Source: Stichopus chloronotus (taxonomy: Eukaryota > Echinodermata > Holothuroidea > Aspidochirotida > Stichopodidae). From it: a DNA stretch of 64,000 nt. Under the pieces are notes generated by a model that saw only the letters and a program-made list of their open reading frames with translations, made no database searches and was not told where the DNA came from. Positions 52,701 to 64,000 of this stretch are shown in pieces. Each line of letters opens with the position of its first letter. Position 1 is the stretch's first letter. The stretch lies in the NCBI GenBank assembly GCA_021234535.1, contig CM037830.1:38316437-38380436 (forward strand). The letters are read 5' to 3'. A program made the position numbers and the translations under genes.

Positions 52701-54395
52701 AACATCTTCATCATAAATCGAAATACTTATGTTTCAAAACATACTGCCTCAGTTTGGGCAAATCGGATTTCCGGTCGCCAGTAACTAAGAATACAAAATG
52801 TTACGTAATCGGCATCCGCAAATTACTGCAGAGACCTCCTTCGATGTTACTTGAGATTAAAAAAAAACATATTTAAACTAACTGGTAAAGTTTATTACCA
52901 CGGTACCACTTGTAAAGTTTTTGATCCTTCCAAGAGATAAAGAGATAAAAAAATAAATATGGTAGACTCAGAAAATTATGGCCAAAGCTACAGCCAACAT
53001 AATCTTTTTGTTTATTTTTCTCCAGTTTAAGAATATCATTTGCAAAGTTGTATAATGCTTCAGTTTAACCTTCTAGACCCCCGGCAGGTAGACCGTCCCG
53101 ATAACAACTGGATTCGAATTTGTGGCGGGGAGTGGGGGGGGGGGGGACAATGCACTAGTATCCTAGCCTGCAATTCATCCAACCACCAATGTTGTTTAAT
53201 GATGAGTGTGAAGATGCTTTAGTTTGCAGGCCACCATTTACCTCTCCCATCGCTAAAACATAGTGACCTTTGAGGGCCTCTCATGCATACAGCCGCCGGG
53301 TATCATTGCGGCATTCCTTATTACTGACTTACTATGATATAGCTACCGAGACTGGCAGTTAAAAGATTTCCGTATGTCGACAAGTGATTTTGAACTAGAA
53401 GGGGTGGAAGTTTAGAGAGCCTCCGACCCTTAGAGCTGGCTCTAGAGCCGGTATACCCGGCATGCGACACCTTCGATTTTCAAAAACCATCCAATCTCCT
53501 TTCATCGTCCTAATGTTCACATCGTGCGTGCTTTAATTGGTGCTCAGTTCAACATCCAAGGAGTAGTGTGCACATGCAGGGGTGGGGAACGACGAAAGGA
53601 TGACGAGCCTAGGGTGGAGGTAATCACCAGGACTATCTAAGGGGCCATCACCATTGGTTTGCGGGGAGCGTACCAAAAATGTTTGGCTTTACAACTCAAT
53701 CCCCCCGGGCCCCCTCCCATGGCCGGAAATCTCTCTTCCTGAGTGTTCTTCGCTGTATTTATCCAGCCTGTAGTTTCTCAATTAGAAAAAATATCAATCT
53801 TCGAAAAAAAGGTAATGGTTGAGATGATCAATGAATTATGCATACTTTTCAACTATTCTTGGAGCACTTGGTAAATATGGGGGAGGATGAACAAACCTCC
53901 CCTCCCCATTTTTTTTTTCATTCTCGAGTCTTTAATTGTACTCGTCCTTCTCTATTTAGCTTGTACTAAGCCCAAAGAGGAAATTTATGGATAAAAATGC
54001 ACTTTCAAGAACTCTGGCATTTTGAATTTCAACTAAATTGTCTTTAGTTTTTAGAAAACAGGTTTAAAGATTAACACTTCCAATTAAGTGAAGATTCGTT
54101 TTCTTCAAGTTCCAGCACTAAAAGTGTAGGGGACAAATGTGTTTGTATTACCTCATGTCACTGACCCCCCCCCCCCCCCCACACACACACACACAAAATC
54201 GACGCCAATGGTCTTAGTGTCACAATAAACAATAAAAGGGAGGGATCTGCTTTTTGTGGATCCTTCCTCTGCTTTCTGTGGAGTTACCCCTGTCCACCCA
54301 CATTTAAGGCTGTATTGCATCACCCTAAGCTATATTTTTACCTCCCTGAAAGGAAAATTCTCAACTGGTTCTAAGTTACAGTACTCTTAGATTGC
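49721..54395. other. Intergenic, no gene recognised
   Basis: No recognised exon. There are homopolymer and simple runs at 51849-51861 (C then A), 52189-52202 (CA), 53134-53146 (G13) and 54166-54195 (C15 followed by CA). 50540-50720 is locally CpG-richer. A 155-codon minus-strand frame (51394-51861) shows no family likeness and starts in a C-run. Confidence 0.5.
54166..54195. repeat. Compound C15/(AC)7 simple repeat
   Basis: Fifteen C residues directly followed by seven AC units. Confidence 0.95.
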
Positions 54396-54546
54396 CAGCA
54401 AAGTCGAAAGATGCAGAGCAGCTCGTATTACACATCGTACACAGGGATCCATTGTTTTGATTACACATGTGGAGGAATGTAAGACAGGCTGAGGGAGGGA
54501 CTAGAGGTAGGTGGTTGGGAGAATTGAAACTGTCTGGGGTGATGCA
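54396..54546. repeat. Dispersed repeat, copy 2
   Basis: Homologous to 42307-42450 with scattered differences and small indels. It ends near CTTTAAA at 54554-54560 and has no TTAA element inserted. It lies about 440 bp upstream of the RBM15 start, so it may fall in that gene's promoter-proximal region. Confidence 0.9.
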
Positions 54547-54576
54547 TTACAGCCTTTAAATAAAAAAGATCAATAG

Positions 54577-54586
54577 AAAATGGCGG
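54577..54586 (+). promoter_or_regulatory. Candidate YY1 site upstream of RBM15
   Basis: AAAATGGCGG matches the core of the YY1 motif (AANATGGCG), often found at animal start sites. It is 400 bp upstream of the start codon. A single motif match only. Confidence 0.25.
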
Positions 54587-54797
54587 TGGAGAAAATCTAG
54601 AGGCCATTGCCATATGTAAAATTTATACGAACCGAAGCTAATACATGGCTTACATATTAGAACTCAGTTCAACATTAGTGACCCCACCGACACCGGTTAT
54701 TAAATTATCATTGCAAGCTATCTAATTTGGAACAATTGCTTGTTCTGCATTGAGCGTAATACGAAACCAGTTGCTGTGAGTTAGGCTATTGTACTGA

Positions 54798-54986
54798 AAA
54801 TACAGTGTGTATATGTGCGACGCTACGTGTGTGTACCGTGCATGTGCCGTATACTATATGTATGCGTCAAAACCCAGTAGGCAACACAAAAGGACTCTGT
54901 GTGTGTGTGAGCGTCTAAAACTGTTCCGTCGTTGCCGAGGGAAATTCACTGCCCGCGAAACTACCGAAGGTGAAGTAACTGCCACA
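54798..54986 (+). other. Probable RBM15 5'UTR, open in frame
   Basis: Open frame continuous with RBM15, containing in-frame ATGs at 54813 and 54858. The encoded segment (for example SKPSRQHKRTLCVCERLKLF) is unlike RBM15 N-termini, so I treat it as leader. An N-terminally extended form cannot be excluded. Confidence 0.5.
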
Positions 54987-57266
54987 ATGTCTCGCCAGGG
55001 AATGCGAGAGAGGATTAGAAGTAGTCCCGACTCACCAAGAATGTCAGACAGAGATAGAATGAGTCCACCCGATGATCGTTATGACCCAAGGCCACCGAAG
55101 TATGGCAGTCGACCGCGAAGCATGGAGCGTGATCATGATAGGGCACCACCCCCGCCTCCACCTAGCCGTGAGTATAGGTCTAGGCCCAGAGATGATTATA
55201 GAGATCCACCTCCCTATGTGGATCATCACAGTGCTTATGATGACAGACCATCGTCTTATACAAGGAGAGACCCTGAATATTCTAGTCTCAGAATCACAGG
55301 TTTTCCATCACATGTGTCAGATATGGCAGTTCGTGATGCACTGTTCCATGAATTCAAGAAATTTGGTGAGGTCAACATCAGGGTTACTTACAGTGGCGAG
55401 GACCGTGTGGCGTATGCAAATTATCGCTTGCAAGAAGATGCCAGAAATGCACGTTCAGCCAAAGGTACACGCATTACAATGTTTGCACGACCATTACACA
55501 TTGACTGTGTTTTCAAAAGGTATGATCAGTATGGGAACAACAGGGGAAGGGGTAGAGGACGTGGTTACTATCATCAGGGGTCAGACTATCAGTCCAGACC
55601 ACAATCTGGAGGGAGGGGTTACAGCTCGGATTCCTCATATGATCGAGATTACAATTACAATAAGAGACGGTCTTATGAATCTGGTCACCATGAACGTGAT
55701 GTAACCCTGTTGCCAGAAGAAGATCCAAAAGCAACTCGTACAGTATTTGTTGGTAACCTTGAAGAAAATGTTACCCCTGAACAATTGCGTAGGGAATTTG
55801 AGAAGCATGGCATTGTGGAAGATGTTGATATTAAGTTTGGTGCTCGTGGTCAAGGAAATCCATTTGCATTTGTGAAATTTTTGAATTTGAGTATGGCTTA
55901 CAAAGCCATTACAACTATGTCTGGTCATTACATTGGGAGGAATCAAATTAAATTAGGGTATGGCAAAATCTCCCCCACATCTTGTCTGTGGATAGGTGGC
56001 CTAGGAACATGGACATCTTTGAGTGTCCTCGAGCGTGAATTTGATCGATTCGGAGCAATTCGCAAAATTGATTACACGAAAGGAGACACATTTGCCTACA
56101 TTTTTTATGAGACATTAGATGCCGCAGAAGCAGCAGCTGAACACATGCGAGGATATGCCTTGGGTGGCCCAGATAGAAGACTCCGCATCGATTTTGTTGA
56201 CCCAGAGAGGTTACCGAGGGCCCCACCCTCATATGGTCATTCCTCTGTCCCTAGAGGTAGAGATGAAATGCCAGTTGACTATCCAGAGTATGAAAATGAA
56301 TACTTCCGTGGTAGCAAACCTCCAACGAATAATTACAGGGAACGGAGAGGAACTGATAGTTATGCCTATGAAAAAGAGAAAGGTTGGGATCGAGAAAGAC
56401 GTGACTGGGCTCCAGGAGTTCCAGAAGAAGGGGAGATGCCTCCTCGAACAATAAGAAGGAAAAGACCTCACTCACCGGACAGTGATTACTCTCGAGGAAG
56501 CGGACAGGAACGTCCAATGGGTTACAAACCACCAAGGTCCCCCGAGGATAAGGCTGAATGGTCACCAGGACCCCCACTTGAGGGAGCAAGCTCTTCTCCG
56601 GAGATAAATGACTTTGAAGGCCGAGAGAAGCACAAGAGAGGTCGAAGCAGTGACAGCTCTAGCAGTGGTCACTTGAATGGAAAACAACACAAAAAGCACA
56701 AAAAGGCCAAGAAATCCAAAGTTCTTAATGGTGTGACAACTGTTCGTGAATTGGTGGAACATTTTCCAGTGGCCTGGGATGGTTTTTATGGCCTGAAAAA
56801 CAGTGCATTTGCTACATCTATGCATGTTGTTGCAGGTGACAGATCTCTCTTGGAAGTTTTATTGCCAGATGGAATGAATGCTGACGAAAACACTCTGAGA
56901 ATAGCACAGCGCTTTCGTCTCGACCAGCCTAAACTCGAAGAAGTCGCTAAACGCATTTTCAATGCTGGTCCTAATGGTTATGCCATCCTGGTGGCTGTGC
57001 CACAAGCCGAGGAGCCAAAGGAATTACCAACTGGAACGCAAGCGAGAACGCTCCGTAATCTGGTATCTTACTTACAACAAAAGAAAGCAGCGGGAGTGAT
57101 CATTCTGCCAGTCAATCAAACAGATGAGAAAGAGAAAGGAGTCTTGTATGCATTCCCTCCATGTGAATATGCTCACCAGCACCTCCTTACTGTGGCGCCT
57201 GACCTTGGTCCTAACCCTTCTGAAGAAGACCATTTTGTTGTTATCATCGTAAAGGGAGTTGCTTGA
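54987..57266 (+). CDS. RBM15: RBM15/spenito-family protein (three RRMs and SPOC), single exon
   Basis: Nuclear RNA-binding protein. The family recruits the m6A methyltransferase complex to RNA and acts in splicing, export and silencing. 759 residues from the MSRQGMRERI start (ATG at 54987, context GCCACAATG). An R/S/P-rich N-terminus with APPPPPPS comes first. RRM1 is about 98-177, then an RGRGRGRG patch (186-193). RRM2 is about 250-327 (RNP2 VFVGNL 253-258, RNP1 NPFAFVKF 291-298). RRM3 is about 331-406 (LWIGGL 334-339, DTFAYIFY 367-374; EFDRFGAIRKIDYTKGD is nearly identical to human). A basic low-complexity region with KKHKKAKKSK (569-578) precedes SPOC (about 593-756; RFRLDQPKL, AGPNGYAIL, LRNLVSYLQQKKAAGVI, AFPPCEY). 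The frame stays open for 60 more codons upstream, with ATGs at 54813 and 54858 in weaker contexts; a stop closes it at 54795. Vertebrates have RBM15 and RBM15B; this is probably the single ancestral form. Confidence 0.95.
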   Translation: MSRQGMRERIRSSPDSPRMSDRDRMSPPDDRYDPRPPKYGSRPRSMERDHDRAPPPPPPSREYRSRPRDDYRDPPPYVDHHSAYDDRPSSYTRRDPEYSSLRITGFPSHVSDMAVRDALFHEFKKFGEVNIRVTYSGEDRVAYANYRLQEDARNARSAKGTRITMFARPLHIDCVFKRYDQYGNNRGRGRGRGYYHQGSDYQSRPQSGGRGYSSDSSYDRDYNYNKRRSYESGHHERDVTLLPEEDPKATRTVFVGNLEENVTPEQLRREFEKHGIVEDVDIKFGARGQGNPFAFVKFLNLSMAYKAITTMSGHYIGRNQIKLGYGKISPTSCLWIGGLGTWTSLSVLEREFDRFGAIRKIDYTKGDTFAYIFYETLDAAEAAAEHMRGYALGGPDRRLRIDFVDPERLPRAPPSYGHSSVPRGRDEMPVDYPEYENEYFRGSKPPTNNYRERRGTDSYAYEKEKGWDRERRDWAPGVPEEGEMPPRTIRRKRPHSPDSDYSRGSGQERPMGYKPPRSPEDKAEWSPGPPLEGASSSPEINDFEGREKHKRGRSSDSSSSGHLNGKQHKKHKKAKKSKVLNGVTTVRELVEHFPVAWDGFYGLKNSAFATSMHVVAGDRSLLEVLLPDGMNADENTLRIAQRFRLDQPKLEEVAKRIFNAGPNGYAILVAVPQAEEPKELPTGTQARTLRNLVSYLQQKKAAGVIILPVNQTDEKEKGVLYAFPPCEYAHQHLLTVAPDLGPNPSEEDHFVVIIVKGVA

Positions 57267-60200
57267 TCGTTCTTACATTTTTTTTATTTTTACAGTTTTT
57301 TGTCCCCTCCCCCTTTTTTTGTACAGTTTGCCTATTTTTTAAGTGGCCAGTGTTTGTTAGATAGAATTTCAATCATGTTTCAAAATTTAGATTACAGAAT
57401 TACTCACAGCATTTGTTTCATGACTAAAATATCAACCGTTCAATAGGGGCACTTTATCTGTGCCTGTTTCTTAATCAATTTTACCCAGTGTGTCCGTTTG
57501 TAATTTCTGTCAAAGTCCCAAATATTCAAACTTTATTTTTCATAAATTTCAATATCAGAGATTCAGTGGACAGTATCAATACTGTCCAGATAGTGAGGCA
57601 TAAAAAGAAGCTTAGAGAGATATAGGAGAGATAAATGAAGCAGGGTGGGTGGTAGGAGACCGGAAGTGACCAAGGGGACTCTGTAACATCTGACGTTTTC
57701 TGTGTGCATGAACAAAGTCAAACATGGGATGTTACTATTATTTGAAACCTTGATTTTGATCCATGGTGTTGTATGAATCCTACTGAAAACTCTGAAATAC
57801 ATACTCCCTGGGAAAGGGCCTTTCATCTGGTGAAAAGAAAACAACCATTGGAACCATTTGCTACTGCCTTTGTGAAAGCTGAACAAACTTGCTGGGTCAC
57901 CGACGCCGAGATGGAACTATATTTTCAGACTTTGACTTCTTTAATTCTTGGGTGTCAGCTGATCCCAACTGTTTTACTCAGAGGTGAGTATGTTTGGTAG
58001 GTAAATACAGTCTTTACCGTTCCACTAAATGGAGACGCTGTATCATCGACTAGTGAGTGACTTACAAACAGAAGTGTTTCCTGAAGTGGTAAATTTACTA
58101 GTGCAGGCATATTGCAGTTGTGGAAATCTTGTTTGCAACACAGTTGATGTGAATTGTTTGAAATAAAAAGCCTCACAAGTTTTAAACCATGAAAACAATG
58201 CTTACTGCACTTCGATCTGTTGGTCTCACTAATTTGTGAAACTGTGTCTTCTTTAAGAACGTAATGATTGATTTCACGTAAGTGCCAAACCAGTGATTCT
58301 TGTAAACTGTGCCATTACAGGTGATATGCTGAGGTAAGTGTAACAACTGTTATAGTATGTGCCATATGCAGCCTGCAGCATCTGTGTGAAAACTGGTGTG
58401 TACAGTACCCTGAGAACAGTGTTAAGTACTGTAGGAGAAAAATTTGAGCAGGTGTTATAATTTTTGGTTCCAACTTCCATCACAGCGCTTGCATAAAAAT
58501 GCTTCACAGGAATGAACTTATTACTACAGACAAAGTGTTTGGCTGAGAAAGTAACGCTGGTTCTGTAAGTATGAAAGTATGTACTATAAACTTCAATTCT
58601 TAGCTATAGATGCTACTTGATTCGGAGCAAAGTTTTTCTTGTTACTTCTGCACATGCGAATTTAAACAGCTAAAGATGTGAGCATTATTCTCTTGGTTTC
58701 TACAAATCAGCAATCGTGGTGTGGGACACCTTGCTGTGTTATTTGTCACAATGTACATCACTTTGCTTGTTGTTGTCTCTCTCCAGGCTTATGATGGATT
58801 GACAAAGCAACCCGCAAAAACAGTTTTAAAGATGTTCACAGTTTATTTCAGTGTGAGAAACTGAAGAAAATGAAAACTAACTCTAGATGGTTGAAAATCC
58901 AGTGATTTTTACAGAACGTGTGTCAATACTGCATGTACTGTATGTGAAGAAATTCACCACGGCCAGCAAATCTGTGTTGCAACTTTTTAGGAGACTTCAA
59001 ATTTAAAAATCAGATTTTTCCTCCACTTATGGAAGAGCCTTCAATTTAGTGAGTTTCTCTAAAACACAAATTTATTGCTTTATTGAAAGCCGTGGTGTCT
59101 ATCAGAAGATTTACACTGAAGTTGGCTGTTATGAGAGACTTGTTTCCTAATCTTTCTTTGTTTTTGTTTGCTTTATGAGGATTTTAGTGTGTTATTATTT
59201 GTCAACACACATGAAGTCCAAAGCAATCATGAATCTCAAGGAAAAAGCCTATTGAGTAGTTTTCCAGAAAATTGGAGAGACAAAGTTGGAATAGAAAATA
59301 TGCTATGAATTTTATGTCAACGATTTATTACCTTTTGAGAGTTGTGTTGGAAATACTGTTGTTACTCGATGGTTCATCAATTGTTGGTGGAGTTGGCAAT
59401 AGTGTTTTTGAGATGTGTCTTCAAGTGATACTGTAAATGCTGTTTTCAGGAACCTCAATTCAACTTCCCGTGGAGTTTCTGTTATCGGAAAGAAAACCAG
59501 TTGTCTTTTGCTTCATACAACTATCAATTGTGCAATACATTTACACCTTGTATTTTTACACTGTAGTTGTAGAATATTTCTTTTTGTATTTGTTTATACA
59601 TTTTGTGAAAGTTGTGCTTTTTTCTGCATTTTTCATGCATGCTGGCTTTTGTGTACTCGTTTACACTAATTATGACGCTTCTCTGTGCCGATGTGTGATA
59701 TCTATGAAGCCTCCAGTACTTCCTATGGAAGAGTAATATTACATGGAACCAATCGGAGTGTTTTATACTCCTATCAAAATGTGGTGTTTTTTGCCAATTT
59801 TGAGTATTTCCAATGGAAAGCAAGAAGTTTGTTCTTTAATCGTGATTTATTGTTACCAATCAGAGGATGTGACCAAAGTTATTCAAATTTTTGTCAGAAT
59901 TTGTGGCAGAGTTTGCTTCATTTTGATACCTCGATGTGCCTATCAGTGCTAATTACAGCAGATTTTTCTCCTTCTTTGTCCCATACCCTTTGCTACCATT
60001 TTAATGAGCAGCTTGCGATATTATGTACAAAATGAAGCACATATTTAATACTAAAGAAGTGTTTCTTGTTCCAGTCATTGCCCTTTGAAACAAATTACAA
60101 ATGTTTCTGTCAACGGAAATGAGGCTCCACTATCGGAGATTTGTCGTGAATGAAAAACGTGAAAAGTTGTGTTGCCTTTGGATGCATACAGTATGTGATA

Positions 60201-63200
60201 TTTTCTTTGGAAGTGAAAAAATTCAAAATTGCATGGTTGTTCTTGCTTATCCAGTATTTTGATTAACTTGTGGGTTTTCAAGTAGCTGAAACCCTCAATG
60301 CAGCGAAATAGAATGTGTGCTCTTCAAAAAGTATTTATTCAACTCCTACAGTATTTTGATGGATATGCATAAAGTCTTCATTAAACACACGAGCAGCCAT
60401 TTTCGTCGCTGGGAAATTGATTCAGAGAAGAAAGTGCTCTTTTCAGTGTTATAGTTGTTAGTTTCATCTTCATCATCCCTTGTTTGGTGTTAATTCTTCA
60501 ATTTCAGAGTGTTTCCCTGTGGATCTTGTGATGTGACATCATTTAGCACAAATGGATCGATCATGAAAAAAAAAAAAGTGTCAGTGAACATTTTGAACCG
60601 TTGTGTGGAGCAAGCAAGTGGTTGCAAAAGTGTGCAACATCTTTTTGGAGCTGTTTGAACTTAGAATTACTCGATCATGTGTGATAACCTTGTTCTGTGA
60701 TTCGTGCCCCTCGAAAGTGGAACTCATTTCTGGAATTTGCTCAACGAAATCAGAAGACTTGACCCGTGCTGTGATGTTTTTCCCAATGACAATTTTGTGG
60801 AAGAATTGGAAAAAAAAAATGATGTGTTTCAACATCATGTGAAAGTGCTATTCAGATGTACTCCATGACTTGTTGGATGTTAAGTGCACATTTAAGCTTA
60901 TTTATCTGGGATCAAGGCCGTCTGTGATTCATTCTCTCGTGACCTATGGTCTATGTTACTTAAAATTTGTGACCGTTGTGAAATCGAGGCACCGGAGACA
61001 CGTAAGCGTGATCCTACGAGGATGTTCGACGTGATTCAGAGATGGGAGATGGTAGCAACAAATGCCATCGGATTTCGAGAGGATTGGAGACCAGCTGAAC
61101 GAGGGATAGAGGTACATCCAGTGATGGTGTGCAGATGTTTTCCCGTTGGCAGCAGCGACTACAGAGTATGGTGTTCTTTAAATATCTGTGACATTTTCTT
61201 ATACAGTCCTTTATCACATAATGTGCCCACCATGTCATCAGTTACAGTAAAGGAGGGTTTGCATTGTGCAGTAGTTTTTCTGTTCGCATTGCAGTAAACT
61301 TATTGTCACTTCTTTCTACTTCAGATATCTACAGTAATCTACTGTATGTGTCTCTAGATGAAGTAGCCGGTATAAGAACTTGTTTCAACTGCTGATACAT
61401 TCACCCGATACTTTCCCTCTTGTCTTTATATTCATCACATTTTCATTTCACTTTGTTTTAGTGTGGGACACGTATTGTGTAATTCTTTATGCACTTGGGA
61501 GTAGGGCTGGAGCAGGTGATAACCTTTTGTACATACCCTCAGTTCAGAGTTTCTGTAAGCTACCCTATCCTCTCTCCCTTAAAAGGATGCATTGAGTTGT
61601 TATTGATCAGTTGTTAGGATTTGATGGATATAAACATACAACAAGTTCAGAATTAGTATAATGACTCAGGTTTCACATTCAATAGTTACTAAACCTGTTC
61701 AAAGTGTTGAATTTGTGACTCTGACTTGTACTGGCTTTATGCATATGAATTACGTGAAAAAGTGTCTGGTCATGAATTTTCAAAAATCAAATTGGAATTT
61801 TTAGTTTCTCACTCATCATTGTTTATTTATTTGTGTGTGTCACATGATTATCCTCATAGTTTGGTCATTTGGCTTTTATGTGAAAGAATCTCGACAGGTT
61901 TGGGGAAATTAAGTAAATTTCACAAAATAACTCAATCTGCCTCTTTAATGGGGTGTCTATTTTCGTATAGAATGCTATTGCAAACAGCCTCATGCAGTCC
62001 CATTCGGTGGTTAAGGTTTCTCTACAGTATATAAAATGAAATATTCAATATTTATGTATTGATGATGTCATGAAGACTAAGTATTCAGATAGAATAATTT
62101 ACATGCATAAAACACTGCTGTACGAACTCAAGAATTTTTTTTTCTCAATTTTAAAGATAAACTGTCCGTGACCAATGTCCACTGTATCTGGTGGCTATTG
62201 TATACGGTGGGAGCATTGTAAGTTGGTAGCAGTACAGTAGGGTTACTGGGTGTACAGTATGAAGTGACCCCAAAATCTTTACCTTTTGTGTATTTCTTAA
62301 TAGATTGATTTTCAAGCATTATCTCTAAAAGCCTATTTTGTGTTTGCTTTGGCTGTGCCTCTATTTTTTAACTTATGTGCATTGTTATGTTGAAATCTTT
62401 AGTAGTAGAAAAGCTTACTTATTTGTTTTCTTTTTTTTTTTGGAAGTGTGATGAGTGCTTCATAGCTACGTTAGTATTGATATTATCTTTAATACTGTGC
62501 AGGGCTCATTTCTAGCTTAGTTACATTACCGTGGGGGTACCGAGAGGGGACAGGACGAGTTGCTACAAGGTGAATAGTTTTGTTGCCTGACTCTGTACAT
62601 TTATTCTCCTTCACAGCCAGAAAAACTTGAAAATTAAGTGGAGTGTCATTCGCACACCCCTGCCACAAAATGACTGCATCTTGATTGTATTTGTGTGCTC
62701 TGTACAGTAGGAACTGCCCAGCTGCTCTAAAAAAAAAAAAAAAAGAGCAAAGACTGTCATTATACTTTCACTTTTATTTTGCTCTGTTTACCTGGTACAG
62801 TAGGTGAGAGAATTACTCGAAAGTGAAAAAAAGAAGGAAAGTCATTATCGTTTAAAAAGAACACAAGTCAATTGTAAGTGTATAAAAGGGCTTTTTCAAA
62901 TGCAAGCAGAAAGTAAGACGTACAGTACAGTTTGAATTTTTCACTGAAGGGTAACACTTCCCTTTATAGCTCGATGTTGTGTGCTTTTTGATTCAGTCTA
63001 CTGTTAATGTGTCCAGTGATTGTAGAGCTTATTGGTGATAGAACCCTCATGAAAGCATTTTTTTCTAATTTTTTTTTTTCATCAAGCAAAAATATCTCTG
63101 ACTGTGGCATCAGATAACCTTCTTTGTCTGGGGTCATGGCTTGTTACTTGTCACTCGCAGTGAAGAACATAAGCAGGAAAAATTGAATGTAAGCAAGTGG

Positions 63201-64000
63201 CCAGAGTGCTTATTGTCTAAACTCATATTGTTGGCTCATTGTCTGAGGGCCATGGACATATTTCGTTGTCCCTCCCCAATTGATTTTCAGCTTAAGACTG
63301 GTTGAATGGCTTAAAGCCTATATTAAACTCATATTGTAAGTGCAGCAGTGCTATAGTACAACATATATTATTCTCTAAATCACTGTAGAGTGGAACTTAA
63401 ACTTTACCCAGAATATATTTAAATATCAAGTGAATATTCATATCTTTTGTGATGTTCCTTAATGCTGACTTACGTTCATACCCTGTGATCACGGGTTAAG
63501 TAGAGTTGTGCAGTAAGAAAGGATCTGTGTTTGCAATGGCTGAATTTGAATCGTAACTCATCATGCACGAGAGAAACATAATATGCAATATGTTGTGGGT
63601 CCTTGTGTTTGAAACGACTTGAAAATTGAACCTGGGTACCCAAAAGTGCAACTGCCATTTGGCTACGAGTTTGTTGTGAAGTCATTGTATGAGATTTCGC
63701 TTCCCATGTGAATGCAACACCTTGTATCGTACGTACCGGTATGATGACACACCTTTTTTTAGATACAGTAGTATATGCTCTCATTTTTTGCACGGCAATG
63801 TTTTTAGTGAAATTTTGAGTCCACGTAGCAAGTTCAGAACCAGGTCTTGACACCGATGTTCGGATGCTGATGAAGACACTACTTGTGATGGTGTTTACAG
63901 TAGTTTGAACATTATGTTATTTAAATTTTCATGTTTTGGAGGAAAAAAAGCCAATGATGTTGTGGCATCATAATTTTCATTATAGTGTAAACTTCTTCCA
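57267..64000 (+). other. RBM15 3'UTR and downstream flank, T-rich
   Basis: No recognised gene. The plus strand is visibly T-rich over about 57.3-62.5 kb, as expected of transcribed untranslated or intronic DNA in the RBM15 direction. AATAAA at 58162-58167 is a candidate polyadenylation signal. A GC-richer island with a 115-codon open frame is at 60953-61297 and resembles no family I know. The 125-codon minus frame at 63476-63853 is likewise unrecognised. Confidence 0.4.
58162..58167 (+). terminator. Candidate polyadenylation signal AATAAA for RBM15
   Basis: Canonical hexamer about 0.9 kb after the RBM15 stop. No GT-rich downstream element was checked rigorously, and the real end may be farther. 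Confidence 0.35.

Noticed and set aside
55072..55704. 210-codon plus-strand frame inside RBM15
   Set aside because: Out-of-frame shadow of the RBM15 coding sequence. The RRM and SPOC motifs are in the other frame.
63476..63853. 125-codon minus-strand frame
   Set aside because: No recognised family and no promoter or splice context. Left as unexplained rather than called.

Overview
This is animal nuclear DNA: AT-rich, with long introns bounded by GT-AG splice sites, large non-coding spaces and many decayed transposons. Two protein-coding genes are certain. The protein types, a CR1-like LINE remnant, a T2/Kolobok-type miniature element and a foldback element of a kind known from sea urchins suggest a marine invertebrate, perhaps an echinoderm or other invertebrate deuterostome. 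That placement is inference.

Positions 1-30242 (minus strand) hold the single invertebrate-type orthologue of MAPKAPK2/MAPKAPK3, the p38-activated kinase. Eight coding exons were rebuilt by hand (30021-30242, 26451-26593, 13174-13232, 10354-10557, 8667-8742, 7057-7267, 6463-6543, 5726-5845). They total 1116 nt, join in phase at every junction and give a complete 371-residue kinase. Positions 1-5725 lie downstream of its stop and are probably 3'UTR and flank. The 13.2 kb second intron is a transposon landing zone. Between 18.6 and 24.1 kb it carries a foldback element with tandem-repeat arms and a 7-bp target duplication, two hAT-like non-autonomous elements, and a further element with perfect 17-bp inverted ends.

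Positions 30243-54986 separate the two divergently oriented genes. I see no certain gene there. This stretch holds a T2/Kolobok-type MITE (42461-42814) next to one copy of a dispersed repeat whose second copy is at 54396-54546. It also holds a direct-inverted-direct repeat cluster (46655-46804) and a frameshifted reverse-transcriptase remnant of a CR1-like LINE (about 48380-49720).

Positions 54987-57266 (plus strand) encode an intact, intronless RBM15/spenito-family protein with three RRMs and a C-terminal SPOC domain. The family acts in m6A methylation and RNA processing. The following 6.7 kb is T-rich on the sense strand and has no recognised gene. It may be a long 3'UTR or transcribed flank.

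The two genes belong to different processes (stress-kinase signalling and nuclear RNA modification), and nothing in the sequence ties them functionally. The most unusual feature is the foldback element. I found no convincing new multi-gene system.
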